Positions 1 to 12,800 of a DNA stretch of 64,000 nucleotides are shown here, piece after piece. The first letter of the stretch is position 1. Each line of letters begins with the position of its first letter. The translations under genes and the position numbers were made by a program. The notes beneath the pieces were generated by a model. That model was not told where the DNA came from. It saw only the letters and a program-made list of their open reading frames with translations, and searched no databases. Source of the stretch: Halocaridina rubra. Lineage: Eukaryota; Arthropoda; Malacostraca; Decapoda; Atyidae. Location: NCBI GenBank assembly GCA_037179515.1, contig JAXCGZ010015129.1, positions 131,501-195,500 of the forward strand. Direction: 5' to 3'.

Positions 1-610
1 CATATAAATGGCATAGTAGGGGTAGCATATGCTTTCTTAGCAAATGTAAGGGTAACTTTCAGGCAAATGGACAAGAAATGTTCAGAAATATTTATGTAAC
101 CTATGTGAGGCCAAAGCTTGAATATGCAGCCCTCTTTTAGAATCCATACTGGAAAAAGCACGTAGTTAAGCTAGAAAAAGATCAAAGACATGCCACAAAA
201 CTGGTGCCAGAAATGCGCTATATCAATTATGATGAGAGGCTGAGGGAACTAGACTTACCATCACTCAAAGTTAGAAGAATGAGGGAGGATATGGTGATGG
301 TTTTCAAATTCCGTCATGGTTATGACAAAGTGGATAGGGATCGATATTTTGATATGGCTAGCATTAGAAGTAGAGGTCATAGTTTGAATCTTCTTAATAG
401 AACTTTTTAGCAGGATGAAAGGAAGTACTTTTTTAGTGTAAGAGTAGTTGATATATGGAATTTACTAAGCGAGGGGGTAGTTGTTAATGCTAACTCAATC
501 CACAGTTTTAAGGACAAGTGTGATAAGTATCACTAAGTGCAAAATGGAACCAATCAGGAGACGGGAAGTTACGAGCTTACGGCTAATTCCCCCCTCGCTC
601 AGGGGGAAAT
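1..610 (+). mobile_element. CR1/L2-like LINE, degenerate 3' fragment
   Basis: Translation gives the C-terminal end of the same ORF2 found at 5175-8003 ([12 protein letters not shown], then [10 protein letters not shown], then SIHSFKDK), but with an early frameshift near base 80 and in-frame stops, so it is not functional. The piece is 5'-truncated by the window edge. Its 3' tail is related to but different from the other copies: after the shared AATGGAACCAATCAGGAGACGGGAAG it has a divergent end and runs straight into (TA)n. It lies tail to tail with copy A, with only the microsatellite between them. It is probably an older subfamily. Confidence 0.85.
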
Positions 611-735
<125 letters not shown>

Positions 736-825
736 TGATTACCTAATTGTGATTACCTAATTGTGTTTACGGGAAAGAGCCCAAAGCTCGTATCTTCCCG
801 TCTCCTGATCGCTTCCATTTTATAC

Positions 826-3650
826 TTAGTGATACTTATCATACCTGTCCTTAAAACTATGGATTGAGATAGCATTAACTACCTCCTCGCTTAGCGAATT
901 CCAATTATCAACTACTCTTACACTGAAAAAGTATTTCCTTACATCCTGCAAAGAACTTTTCTTACGAAGCTTCAAACTATGACCTCTAGTTCTAGAGCCA
1001 GCCATATCAAAATATCGATCCCTATCCACTCTATCATAACCATGAAGGAATTTAAAGACTGTCACCATATCCCCCCTCACTCTTCTAGCTTCGAGTGATG
1101 GTAAGTCTAATTCCCTCAGCCTCTCATCATAACTGAGATTGCGTATTTCTGGCACCAGTTTCGTGGCATGTCTTTGAACTTTTTCAAGCTTAGCTATGTG
1201 CTTTTTCAAGTGCGGATTCCAAAAGGGGGCTGCATATTCGAGTTTTGGCCTCACATAGGTTACATAAATATTTCTGAACATTTCCTTGTCCATGTGCCTG
1301 AAGGCTACCCTTACATTTGATAAGAATGCATATGCTGCCCTTACTATGCCATTTATATGTATTTCTGGAGACAAATTCTGCCAGTATGTTTACTCCTAGA
1401 TCTCTCTCATTTTCTGTCTCTTGAAGTTGTACTCCAGCCACCGAGTAGTCAAGCTTGGGCCTTCTTGCACTTGTACCCATTCTCATTACCTTACAGTTTG
1501 AAGTATTGAATTTCATTAGCCACTTTTCTGACCACTCATGCAGATTATTTAGATCCTCCTGAAGTTCTCTACCATTGTTCTCGTTTTTTACTTTCTTCAC
1601 AATCTTTGCATCATCTGCAAACATATTTATGAATGAATTTACACACTCTGGTAGGTCATTTACATATACAAGGAACAAAAGTGGCCCTAAAACTGAACCC
1701 TGTGGAACTCCACTACTAACTCTTCACCATTCAGACACTGAGTGTCTTACTCTAACCCTCTGTTCCCTTCCTTCTAAGTAAGTTTTTATCCATTCCAAAA
1801 CATTTCCACCTATTCTAGCCATTGATTGCAGCTTCCTAATAAGTCTCCCATGTGGAACAGTGTCAAACGCTTTCTGGAAGTCTAGGAATATGCAATCTGC
1901 CCAGCCCTCTCTTTCCTGTAAGATTTGGCTTACCTCATCATAAAATTCTAATAAGTTTGTTACTGTTGATCTACCTTCTCTGAATCCATGTTGCCTCACT
2001 GACAAAAAGTTGAAGGATTCCAATTGAAGAGAGATATGTTTCCTTAGTAGTTCCTCCATAACTTTGCAAACTATGCTGGTCAAGGAAACAGGTCTATAGT
2101 TCAGAGCCGTATCCCTCCTTCCCTTTTTGAAGATAGGTATCACATTTGCTTGTTTCCAGCATCTTGGAATCTCCCCCGACTCCAGTGACTCCTTAAATAT
2201 GATACTTAGTGCCACTAATATTGTGTTTACGCATTTTTTAAGCACATGAGGGGATATGTCATCAGGACCTGTAGCTTTATGAACATTTAAATCCATCAGC
2301 ACTTTGCATACCTCTGTGGCTGTAAGGTTGATGTTCTCTAATACCGGCCCTTGAGCTTCTATCACTGCAATCTGAGGGGGTGGGGTATTTTCTACTGTAA
2401 ATACTGACTGAAACTCCTTGTTCAATTCTTTGCAGATCTCTTCATCCGTCTCAGTGATGCTTCCATCCGCTCTCTTTAGCCTTAAAACCTGTTCTTTTAC
2501 CTTCAGTTTTCCTCTGATAAAGCTGTGGAAAAGCTTGGGATTTTCTTTAGCCTTCCTGGTGATGTCCCTCTCATAGTCTCTCTCTGCCTCTCTCCTTTTA
2601 CTTAGGTAGTCATTTCTTGCTCTTTTGTAGGTTTGCCAGGCATTTATGTTTTTTCTCCTCCTATACCTTTTCCAGCATTTGTCTCTCCACTCCTTAGCTC
2701 TTTTACACCCATTATCGAACCATTTCTCTCTGGCATGAATTACACCTACTTTGGTGACAGGTATGTAGTAATCTACTATCTTCCCATATTTCTCACAAAA
2801 GATGTCATACATTTCTTGTACAGATTTGTTGTAAAATAAGGTTCTCCAGTCAATAACTGCAAAAAGCTCATTCATTTTGATGTAATCTCCTTTTGGATAG
2901 TTCCTCCTCATGTCCTCAGTGCCTCTACTCTCAGGAAGAATATCTTCAATGATATACTCCATCAACAACACACAGTGGTCACTCTTTCCAATTGTTGGTT
3001 CATACTCAATTTTTTCAATATCCAACACATTATCTGTGAACACTAGATCAAGTAGTGATGGCTCATCCCCACCCCTGGCCCTTGTTGATTCCATTACATG
3101 TTGGTGTAGGAAATTCCCTTGTACGCAATCTAGGAATCTTTCCCCGAATGAGTCCTCACCACTGTGTGGGTCAAGATTTATCCAATCTATCTCTTTATGA
3201 TTAAAGTCTCCCATAATCAAAATCCTACATTTTTTTTCCCGTGCCATGTTAACAACTGAGTTTATGACTTCAATAGTACCTATATGACTTTCCTCATAAA
3301 CTTCAAGCCTATTTTGGTTCCTTGGTGGGTTGTATACAACAGTTATTATAATGCTCTCTGACCCAGTATTTATGCGAGCAATAAGAAATTCCTTGAACTC
3401 ACTTTCTATAGCTAAGTTTATTTCTTCGACTTGAATCCTTTCACTTATGAGCAGTGCTATCCCTCCACCAGTCCTCTCAGATCTTTCACCCTTAGTATTC
3501 TGAAACCCTTAGGAAAAACTGTGACACTGTTTATGTCCTCACTCAACTTAGTCTCTGTAATTGCTACTATATCTGCCTTACTGTTGTGAATCCTATCTTT
3601 TAATTCTACTGCCTTACCAGCTAATCCATCAGCATTTGTGTATAACAATC
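826..3650 (-). pseudogene. ORF2 (endonuclease-reverse transcriptase) of copy A, broken
   Basis: The product would be an apurinic-like endonuclease joined to a reverse transcriptase, which nicks the target and copies the LINE RNA in place. The endonuclease motifs TETKL, MGDFNH and KSDH and the RT motifs [11 protein letters not shown] and MFADD are all readable. Three lesions separate it from the intact copy at 5175-8003: a one-base deletion near 3488, a nonsense change near 1725 (TGG then TGA after the VSEW motif), and a one-base insertion near 1376. It keeps the normal stop after the conserved DKYH end. The frame follows ORF1 by a -1 overlap, as in the other copies. Confidence 0.85.
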
Positions 3651-4738
3651 TTAATGAGGCCCCATCCCCTGATCTTCTGTCATTATCTTCTTTATCTCCC
3701 CTTTGTCTGGAAGAACTCTGAGAACTCTGTAATGAAAATTTTTCTTCTCTTCTTCATTTCTTTCATCATTTAACCTTCTTGCCTCTTGCAACAAGTTTTT
3801 TATCTTTCCCATCTCTTCCTGTATTCTGTATTGTCTAATGAACACTTCTTTGAATTCTTGAAGGTCTTTTAGACTTTTTTTTCTCAACAATATTTCCCTA
3901 CATGTTTCCCCTCTCTCAAAGGTTACTTTTGTTGGTCTCGGCTTTCCTATCTCGAATATTTACCTAGTTGTTGTATGTTTACAATATCCTCAGGACCACA
4001 TACTACTCCAAGCTTTCTTATCAGGTCTACAACCCTAGCTTTATTTTCTTCAAGTCTCCCCTGCCATGTTGGCTCCTGGGACTCGCTTATGCCTGAGATT
4101 ACCACTGTCTTCTCCTTATCAAGTGCCTGTCTGATGAGTGGGTTTGCCCTTTCCATCACAACGTCTTTCATTTTTTCGATTACTGTCTCTTTATAGTCAA
4201 CTGTTTGCATGTTTTCCAGTGCCACCACCTTTACAGCCTCTTTTACAGCCACATTCCCCTTTAGTGCATCAGCAAAGGAAGTTTTCATGGCATCATTTTC
4301 CATATTCAGCTCCTGGAACTCTTTTCTGAACTGTTCAATGTTTTCCTTAATCTGGACATTCCAAGCAGCAATCTCGTCTCTCTCAGAAGAGAGCAGTGAA
4401 CTAACATCTAATTCCTTTAGGTTGTCATTCAGCAGTTTGTTTTTATCTTCTTGTTTAGAAAGTCTAGATTCTAGTTGACTCTTTTCCCCTTCCAGCTTCT
4501 TTATTCTTTTTTCTAGTTCCTTTCTCTCCTGCCCTTGTGCTTTATTTGCTTTCTCCAAAGATCTTATTTGCTCTCTGAGTGTTTCATTCTCTTTCATTTC
4601 TCCATCCATATTCTGAATTTTATCATCAAGGCTTATAACCATTTCCTCTAAATTCTTGATTTTCTGTTTGAGTCTCCTGATGGCTACCCCTCCTACCGAC
4701 CCATGGATGGGAGAGGTTTGGGACAGAGATGGCATCAT
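3651..4738 (-). pseudogene. ORF1 of copy A, frameshifted
   Basis: It starts at an ATG (MMPSLSQTSP). Residues about 20-120 are a long charged, heptad-like region (many E, K, L and Q) predicted to form a coiled coil. A more globular region with [12 protein letters not shown] and EDIVNIQQLGKYSR follows and resembles RRM-type ORF1 proteins of LINEs; this domain call is inference. ORF1 proteins of this sort bind LINE RNA. A one-base deletion near 3955 breaks the frame relative to copy B. A 9-bp duplication near 3717-3735 adds three residues (VLR) close to the C-terminus. Confidence 0.75.
3735..3741 (-). promoter_or_regulatory. Candidate -1 frameshift heptamer (copy A)
   Basis: A AAT TTT in the ORF1 frame, at the start of the ORF1/ORF2 overlap. 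The same site is present in copies B, C and D. Confidence 0.45.
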
Positions 4739-4952
4739 TTTTATGTTCTCCCTCTCACAGAATATAGAAAGAAGACGAGAAAGAGGAAAAAAAAAAGAGA
4801 AAAACTTTTAATTAAGCTTCACACCGAATTTTTATATCTCCATATAAGTGCTATTTAGTGACTCAGTTTATCTCTTTTCTGGTAACACACATCTTACCTT
4901 AAAAACTTGACCATGGTAATTTAAGGATAAAAAGAAAAAGAAAAAAAATTTA

Positions 4953-5105
<153 letters not shown>

Positions 5106-5123
5106 GATTACCTAATTGTGTTT

Positions 5124-5156
5124 ACGGGAAAGAGCCCAAAGCTCGTATCTTCCCGT
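5124..5156 (-). promoter_or_regulatory. LINE 3' UTR hairpin (copy B)
   Basis: The arms ACGGGAA and TTCCCGT pair as a 7-bp outer stem, with an inner GAGC/GCTC stem. The same hairpin is seen at 769-801 and 52732-52764, and near-identical versions occur in the truncated copies E-G and in the + strand fragment near 61190. In eel UnaL2 and related LINEs a 3' hairpin is the RT recognition site; the same role here is inferred. Confidence 0.6.
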
Positions 5157-5174
5157 CTCCTGATCGCTTCCATT

Positions 5175-8003
5175 TTAGACGTAGTGATACTTATCATACC
5201 TGTCCTTAAAACTATGGATTGAGATAGCATTAACTACCTCCTCGCTTAGCGAATTCCAATTATCAACTACTCTTACACTGAAAAAGTATTTCCTTACATC
5301 CTGCAAAGAACTTTTCTTACGAAGCTTCAAACTATGACCTCTAGTTCTAGAGCCAGCCATATCAAAATATCGATCCCTATCCACTCTATCATAACCATGA
5401 AGGAATTTAAAGACTGTCACCATATCCCCCCTCACTCTTCTAGCTTCAAGTGATGGTAAGTCTAATTCCCTCAGCCTCTCATCATAACTGAGATTGCGTA
5501 TTTCTGGCACCAGTTTCGTGGCATGTCTTTGAACTTTTTCAAGCTTAGCTATGTGCTTTTTCAAGTGCGGATTCCAAAAGGGGGCTGCATATTCGAGTTT
5601 GGGCCTCACATAGGTTACATAAATATTTCTGAACATTTCCTTGTCCATGTGCCTGAAGGCTATCCTTACATTTGATAAGAATGCATATGCTGCCCTTACT
5701 ATGCCATTTATATGTATTTCTGGAGACAAATCTGCCAGTATGTTTACTCCTAGATCTCTCTCATTTTCTGTCTCTTGAAGTTGTACTCCAGCCACCGAGT
5801 AGTCAAGCTTGGGCCTTCTTGCACTTGTACCCATTCTCATTACCTTACATTTTGAAGCATTGAATTTCATGAGCCACTTTTCTGACCACTCATGCAAATT
5901 ATTTAGATCCTCCTGAAGTTCTCTACCATTGTTCTCGTTTTTTACTTTCTTCACAATCTTTGCATCATCTGCAAACATATTTATGAATGAATTTACACAC
6001 TCTGGTAGGTCATTTACATATACAAGGAACAAAAGTGGCCCTAAAACTGAACCCTGTGGAACTCCACTACTAACTCTTCTCCATTCAGACACTGAGTGTC
6101 TTACTCTAACCCTCTGTTCCCTTCCTTCTAAGTAAGTTTTTATCCATTCCAAAACATTTCCACCTATTCTAGCCATTGATTGCAGCTTCCTGATAAGTCT
6201 CCCATGTGGAACAGTGTCAAATGCTTTCTGGAAGTCTAGGAATATGCAATCTGCCCAGCCCTCTCTTTCCTGTAAGATTTGGCTTACCTCATCATAAAAT
6301 TCTAATAAGTTTGTTACTGTTGATCTACCTTCTCTGAATCCATGTTGCCTCACTGACAAAAAGTTGAAGGATTCCAAGTGAAGAGAGATATGTTTCCTAA
6401 GTAGTTTCTCCATAAGTTTGCAAACTATGCTGGTCAAGGAAACTGGTCTATAGTTCAGAGCCGTATCCCTCCTTCCCTTTTTGAAGATAGGTATCACATT
6501 TGCTTGTTTCCAGCATCTTGGAATCTCCCCCGACTCCAGTGACTCCTTAAATATGATACTTAGTGCCACTGATATTGTGTTTGCGCATTTTTTAAGCACA
6601 TGAGGGGATATGTCATCAGGACCTGTAGCTTTATGAACATCTAAATCCATCAGCGCTTTGCATACCTCTGTGGCTGTAAGGTTGATGTTCTCTAATACCG
6701 GCCCTTGAGCTTCTATCACTGCAATCTGAGGGGGTGGGGTATTTTCTACTGTAAATACTGACTGAAACTCCTTGTTCAATTCTTTGCAGATCTCTTCATC
6801 CGTCTCAGTGATGCTTCCATCCGCTCTCTTTAGCCTTAAAACCTGTTCTTTTACCTTCAGTTTTCCTCTGATAAAGCTGTGGAAAAGCTTGGGATTTTCT
6901 TTAGCCTTCCTGGTGATGTCCCTCTCATAGTCTCTCTCTGCCTCTCTCCTTTTACTTAGGTAGTCATTTCTTGCTCTTTTGTAGGTTTGCCAGGCATTTA
7001 TGTTTTTTCTCCTCCTATACCTTTTCCAGCATTTGTCTCTCCACTCCTTAGCTCTTTTACACCCATTATCGAACCATTTCTCTCTGGCATGAATTACACC
7101 TACTTTGGTGACAGGTATGTAGCAATCTACTATCTTCCCATATTTCTCACAAAAGTTGTCATACATTTCTTGTACAGATTTGTTGTAAAATAAGGTTCTC
7201 CAGTCAATAACTGCAAAAAGCTCATTCATTTTGATGTAATCTCCTTTTGGATAGTTCCTCCTCATGTCCTCAGTGCCTCTACTCTCAGGAAGAATATCTT
7301 CAATGATATACTCCATCAACAACACACAGTGGTCACTCTTTCCAATTGGTGGTTCATACTCAATTTTTTCAATATCCAACACATTATCTGTGAACACTAG
7401 ATCAAGTAGTGATGGCTCATCCCCACCCCTGGCCCTTGTTGGTTCCATTACATGTTGGTGTAGGAAATTCCCTTGTACGCAATCTAGGAATCTTGCCCCG
7501 AATGAGTCCTCACCACTGTGTGGGTCAAGATTTATCCAATCTATCTCTTTATGATTAAAGTCTCCCATAATCAAAATCCCACATTTTTTTTCCCGTGCCA
7601 TGTTAACAACTGAGTTTATGACTTCAATAGTACCTATATGACTTTCCTCATAAACTTCAAGCCTATTTTGGTTCCTTGGTGGGTTGTATACAACAGTTAT
7701 TATAATGCTCTCTGACCCAGTATTTATGCGAGCAACAAGAAATTCCTTGAACTCACTTTCTATAGCCAAGTTTATTTCTTCGACTTGAATCCTTTCACTT
7801 ATGAGCAGTGCTATCCCTCCACCAGTCCTCTCAGATCTTTCAACCCTTAGTATTCTGAAACCCTTAGGAAAAACTGTGACACTGTTTATGTCCTCACTCA
7901 ACTTAGTCTCTGTAATTGCTACTATATCTGCCTTACTGTTGTGAATCCTATCTTTTAATTCTACTGCCTTACCAGCTAATCCATCAGCATTTGTGTATAA
8001 CAA
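5175..8003 (-). CDS. LINE ORF2: endonuclease-reverse transcriptase, intact (copy B)
   Basis: An unbroken frame of about 942 codons. The N-terminal endonuclease has NADG at residues 5-8, TETKL at 31-35, GDFN at 147-150 and SDH at 223-225. The reverse transcriptase has NYRPVSL at 517-523, HGFREGRST near 554, DFQKAFD at 590-596, GVPQGSVLGP near 647 and the catalytic FADD at 677-680. A conserved Cys-free C-terminal region follows and ends at DKYH. The normal stop has changed to a sense codon, adding two residues (YV). The listed start is a TTG, not an ATG. The first in-frame ATG is 135 codons in, inside the endonuclease domain. Translation therefore probably enters by a -1 shift from ORF1 or by re-initiation. 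This element is inferred to move by target-primed reverse transcription. Confidence 0.9.
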   Translation of the reverse strand: MLYTNADGLAGKAVELKDRIHNSKADIVAITETKLSEDINSVTVFPKGFRILRVERSERTGGGIALLISERIQVEEINLAIESEFKEFLVARINTGSESIIITVVYNPPRNQNRLEVYEESHIGTIEVINSVVNMAREKKCGILIMGDFNHKEIDWINLDPHSGEDSFGARFLDCVQGNFLHQHVMEPTRARGGDEPSLLDLVFTDNVLDIEKIEYEPPIGKSDHCVLLMEYIIEDILPESRGTEDMRRNYPKGDYIKMNELFAVIDWRTLFYNKSVQEMYDNFCEKYGKIVDCYIPVTKVGVIHAREKWFDNGCKRAKEWRDKCWKRYRRRKNINAWQTYKRARNDYLSKRREAERDYERDITRKAKENPKLFHSFIRGKLKVKEQVLRLKRADGSITETDEEICKELNKEFQSVFTVENTPPPQIAVIEAQGPVLENINLTATEVCKALMDLDVHKATGPDDISPHVLKKCANTISVALSIIFKESLESGEIPRCWKQANVIPIFKKGRRDTALNYRPVSLTSIVCKLMEKLLRKHISLHLESFNFLSVRQHGFREGRSTVTNLLEFYDEVSQILQEREGWADCIFLDFQKAFDTVPHGRLIRKLQSMARIGGNVLEWIKTYLEGREQRVRVRHSVSEWRRVSSGVPQGSVLGPLLFLVYVNDLPECVNSFINMFADDAKIVKKVKNENNGRELQEDLNNLHEWSEKWLMKFNASKCKVMRMGTSARRPKLDYSVAGVQLQETENERDLGVNILADLSPEIHINGIVRAAYAFLSNVRIAFRHMDKEMFRNIYVTYVRPKLEYAAPFWNPHLKKHIAKLEKVQRHATKLVPEIRNLSYDERLRELDLPSLEARRVRGDMVTVFKFLHGYDRVDRDRYFDMAGSRTRGHSLKLRKKSSLQDVRKYFFSVRVVDNWNSLSEEVVNAISIHSFKDRYDKYHYV

Positions 8004-8005
8004 TC

Positions 8006-9087
<1,082 letters not shown>

Positions 9088-9164
9088 TATATATTGTATG
9101 TATATATATATGTATATTATATGTATATATATTATATATATTTCTATCTTTCATATTTATCACT

Positions 9165-9655
<491 letters not shown>

Positions 9656-9670
9656 ATGTTTTATTTACAG

Positions 9671-9827
9671 TTGCCTTGAAGTGTCTTCCAAATTTTAAAG
9701 CAAATCCAAATATTGAACCAAATACTGCCATGCCACATCATCGATGTACCATACATTTAAACTGTGAAAAAATGGAACTCCTGGATGAGGCATATATGCA
9801 GGCGTTGCAAGGTAGAATACCTGAAAA
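9671..9827 (+). CDS. PYROXD2: PYROXD2 exon (first one in window)
   Basis: The acceptor is TTATTTACAG and the donor is GTAAGT at 9828. The exon begins with two bases of a split codon and ends two bases into the next. Its translation includes [14 protein letters not shown] and [10 protein letters not shown], matching the family's PHHQCSIHLNCE region. The previous exon must lie upstream of the window or was not recognised. Confidence 0.88.
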
Positions 9828-12800
9828 GTAAGTACATTGAGAATCAGTGCTCACTTTACTCACTGAATTAATAAAGACTCAAGCTGCATACTGATAGCTT
9901 GTTTTAAATCTCTTCTTAACTCTGAAAGGTCATGCTGAGAGTAATTTTCAGCAGTACTCCTCTCTCCTTTAGAGATACATGCCATAAGACCAGTAGCAAT
10001 GGACCCTACTGGACATCCATGTCTCATGCTTGGCTATGTATCACTAGTAATCTCCATTTGAATATCGGTGGACACAGACTAGTTAGAGTTGGGGAATTTA
10101 GGCTGGATGCCCTTCCTAACACCCATCAGTAGGCTCTATCATGGGTTTGTCACTTCCTGACTTGATTTCTCTAAGCAGTCCATGCTCCTCAATACTACAA
10201 CATCTTTAGAAATCTTACTTCTCCAAAGATATTAGTAAAGACGAAATCTGGTGTTACGAATATATTTTAAGATATTTGTGTAATTAGTAGACAAGTGCTT
10301 CTTTGCAAGAGGTAAAGGAGTGTACCGTCTTACCATCCACCTGATAGTCCTATGTTGACCTGTCCGTTTGTGTCGTCCTTCTCCAGGTGGTTCAGTTATC
10401 ATACTGTCTATTATGGAATTCTTGATTCACAGCTAACTTCAACTTTTTTGTAGTTGTCTGTTTTTAACCACTTTCATTCCTAGGTTGATGCCATAAATTC
10501 CTTCCATTTCGAGGCTGGGCATGTGGTTCTGGAGCAAATGTCATCCAATACTAGCTTGCTAGACCTGTCTTAATTTCACCACTGTTGTTTTCATTACCCA
10601 GATATCACTATGAGGATGTGACAGTCGGACTTTGTCCCTAGAGATAGCTTATTACTGTTGCTATAGTTTATTCCTTTTTATACGTCCACATATGAGTTCA
10701 GTTTATGCTAAGTATAGATAATTATTCAGAGGTAAGTGTACACAGTTAAAGAGCCAGCATTTTCAGTGGTGTTCATGATTATATTGGTATGTAGAGTGTA
10801 TGAGAGAGTGACCTTTTATTCATAGGTATTATCACCTTTAAGGTCAAAGCTAAGATCCATACAAAGAGAAGTCTCTAAATGAAATAGCATCATTATGAGT
10901 TTTTTGTACTATATGTTATAGAGACTGGAAATGACAGGCTCATGAGAATCCCATATACAGGAATGTTCCTAAGAACAATCCAATTGGATTTCAATTCTTG
11001 GAGAGGGCATTTATGTCTGATAATGCACTTTCAGATTGTTTGGAATTTCTGTACTATTTATTTCTAATATTGCAGAAGCAGTAAAGTTAATTATAAATTA
11101 TGCGAGATCATTTGCCAAGCATTTGATAGTGAATAAATACCAAATGAATGGAGAGAAAGTACCCTGATACCAATTTATAAAGAGAAGGGGGACATCCAGG
11201 CCTGTGAAAAGTATAGAAGGATTAAGCTTATGAGCCGTACTATGAAGATATATGAGAGAGAAATGGACAAAAGACTGAGAGAATGTACGGAAATAACGGA
11301 AGCTCAGTTTGGATTTATGCCAGGAAGGAGTACAACGGATGCTATCTTTGCGTTGAGACAGTTAATGGAGAAGTGCAGAGAGAAATGGAAGGGATTACAT
11401 CTGGTTTTCATTGACTTGGAAAAAGCTTACGATCGAGTACCAAGGGAGGAAGTGTTGAGGTGCATGCGGGAGAAGGGAGTGCCAGAAAAGTATGTGAGGG
11501 TGTGCCAGGATATGTACAAAGATGTATACACACAAGTGAGGACAGCGGCCGGGGTGACGGACAATTTCCCAGTGACAGTTGGACTACATCAGGGGTCGGC
11601 ATTGAGTCCATAACTTTTCAACCTGGTCATGGATGTGATAGTGAGGGACGTACTGGAGGAGGCCCCATGGACTATGTTATTTGCCGACGACATAGACTTG
11701 GTGACGGAGACCAGAGAGGAAGTGGAGGAGAAGTTGAACAAGTGGAGGGACGAGTTGGAAAGTAGAGGGCTAAAGATAAGCCGGGACAAAACAGATTACA
11801 TGCAGATGGGAGAACAAGATGATGACAGTCAATTGCACTTGGCACAGGAGAGGTTAAAGAAGATGGAGGCTTTCAGGTACTTGGGGTCAAATCTGTTGCA
11901 AGATGGTGAACTGGATAGAGAAGTAAATGGGAGGATACAAGCAGGATGGAAAAATTGGAGGAAATGCTCTGGACTGATATGTGATAGAAAGGTTAGTGTA
12001 AGAGTGAAAGGCATGATATATTGTGCAGTGGTAAGGCCAGCAATGATATATGGCTCGGAGACGTGGCCTGTTTAGAAAACACAAGAAAGAAATATGGAAG
12101 TGGCAGAAATGAGAATTGTGAGATGGATGTTGGGTGTTATGAGGAGGGATAGCTTCAGGAACGAGAAAATTAGAGGGACAGCCAAGGAGACACAAGTGGA
12201 AAAGAGGATGCAAGAAAGAAGGCTTTAGTGGTATGGACATTGTGTGAGGAGAGATGAAGATTGGATCGGTAGAAGGATGATGGAGCTACAGGTCGAAGGA
12301 GTGAGAGGGAGAGGTAGACCACGAAGAAGATGGGATGACTGTATAAGGGACGACTTGAGAGAGAAGGACCACAGTGGAGAGGAAGCATTGGACAAGAGAG
12401 AGTGGAAAAGGCTGATAAGAAACCGCGACCCCATATAGATATGGGAAAAGCGAGAGATTAAGAAGATATAATTTATTAATTATTTAGGATCTGATATCTG
12501 CAGTATGATAAGTCATTTGAAGTTTATCATTAGAACGCTTGTATATAAATATCATTCCCTACAAGATAATGCCTCGGGGGAGGAGAATTTATTTCTTAAT
12601 ATTTTACGAGTACTGTATATTATTTTGCCAAGTGAGATTGAGAAGTATCCAAACATGTTAACCCTCTTGTGCACGATGACGCCAATGGAGTGTATACAGT
12701 TTTAGGGCCTAAGTGCACTGTGATGCCATTGGCGTCCATTTGAACAAAAATATTATTTTTAAATAGTTACATTCACGCCAATGGCATCATTTTTTGGTTA

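Noticed and set aside
1575..1781. Plus-strand frames with repeated sequence (for example 1575, 5929, 53538) that recur in each LINE copy
   Set aside because: They are antisense shadows of ORF2 and recur only because the LINE recurs.
12505..12705. Short frames downstream of the RTE element as genes
   Set aside because: No domain, codon bias or splice context; lengths are within random expectation.
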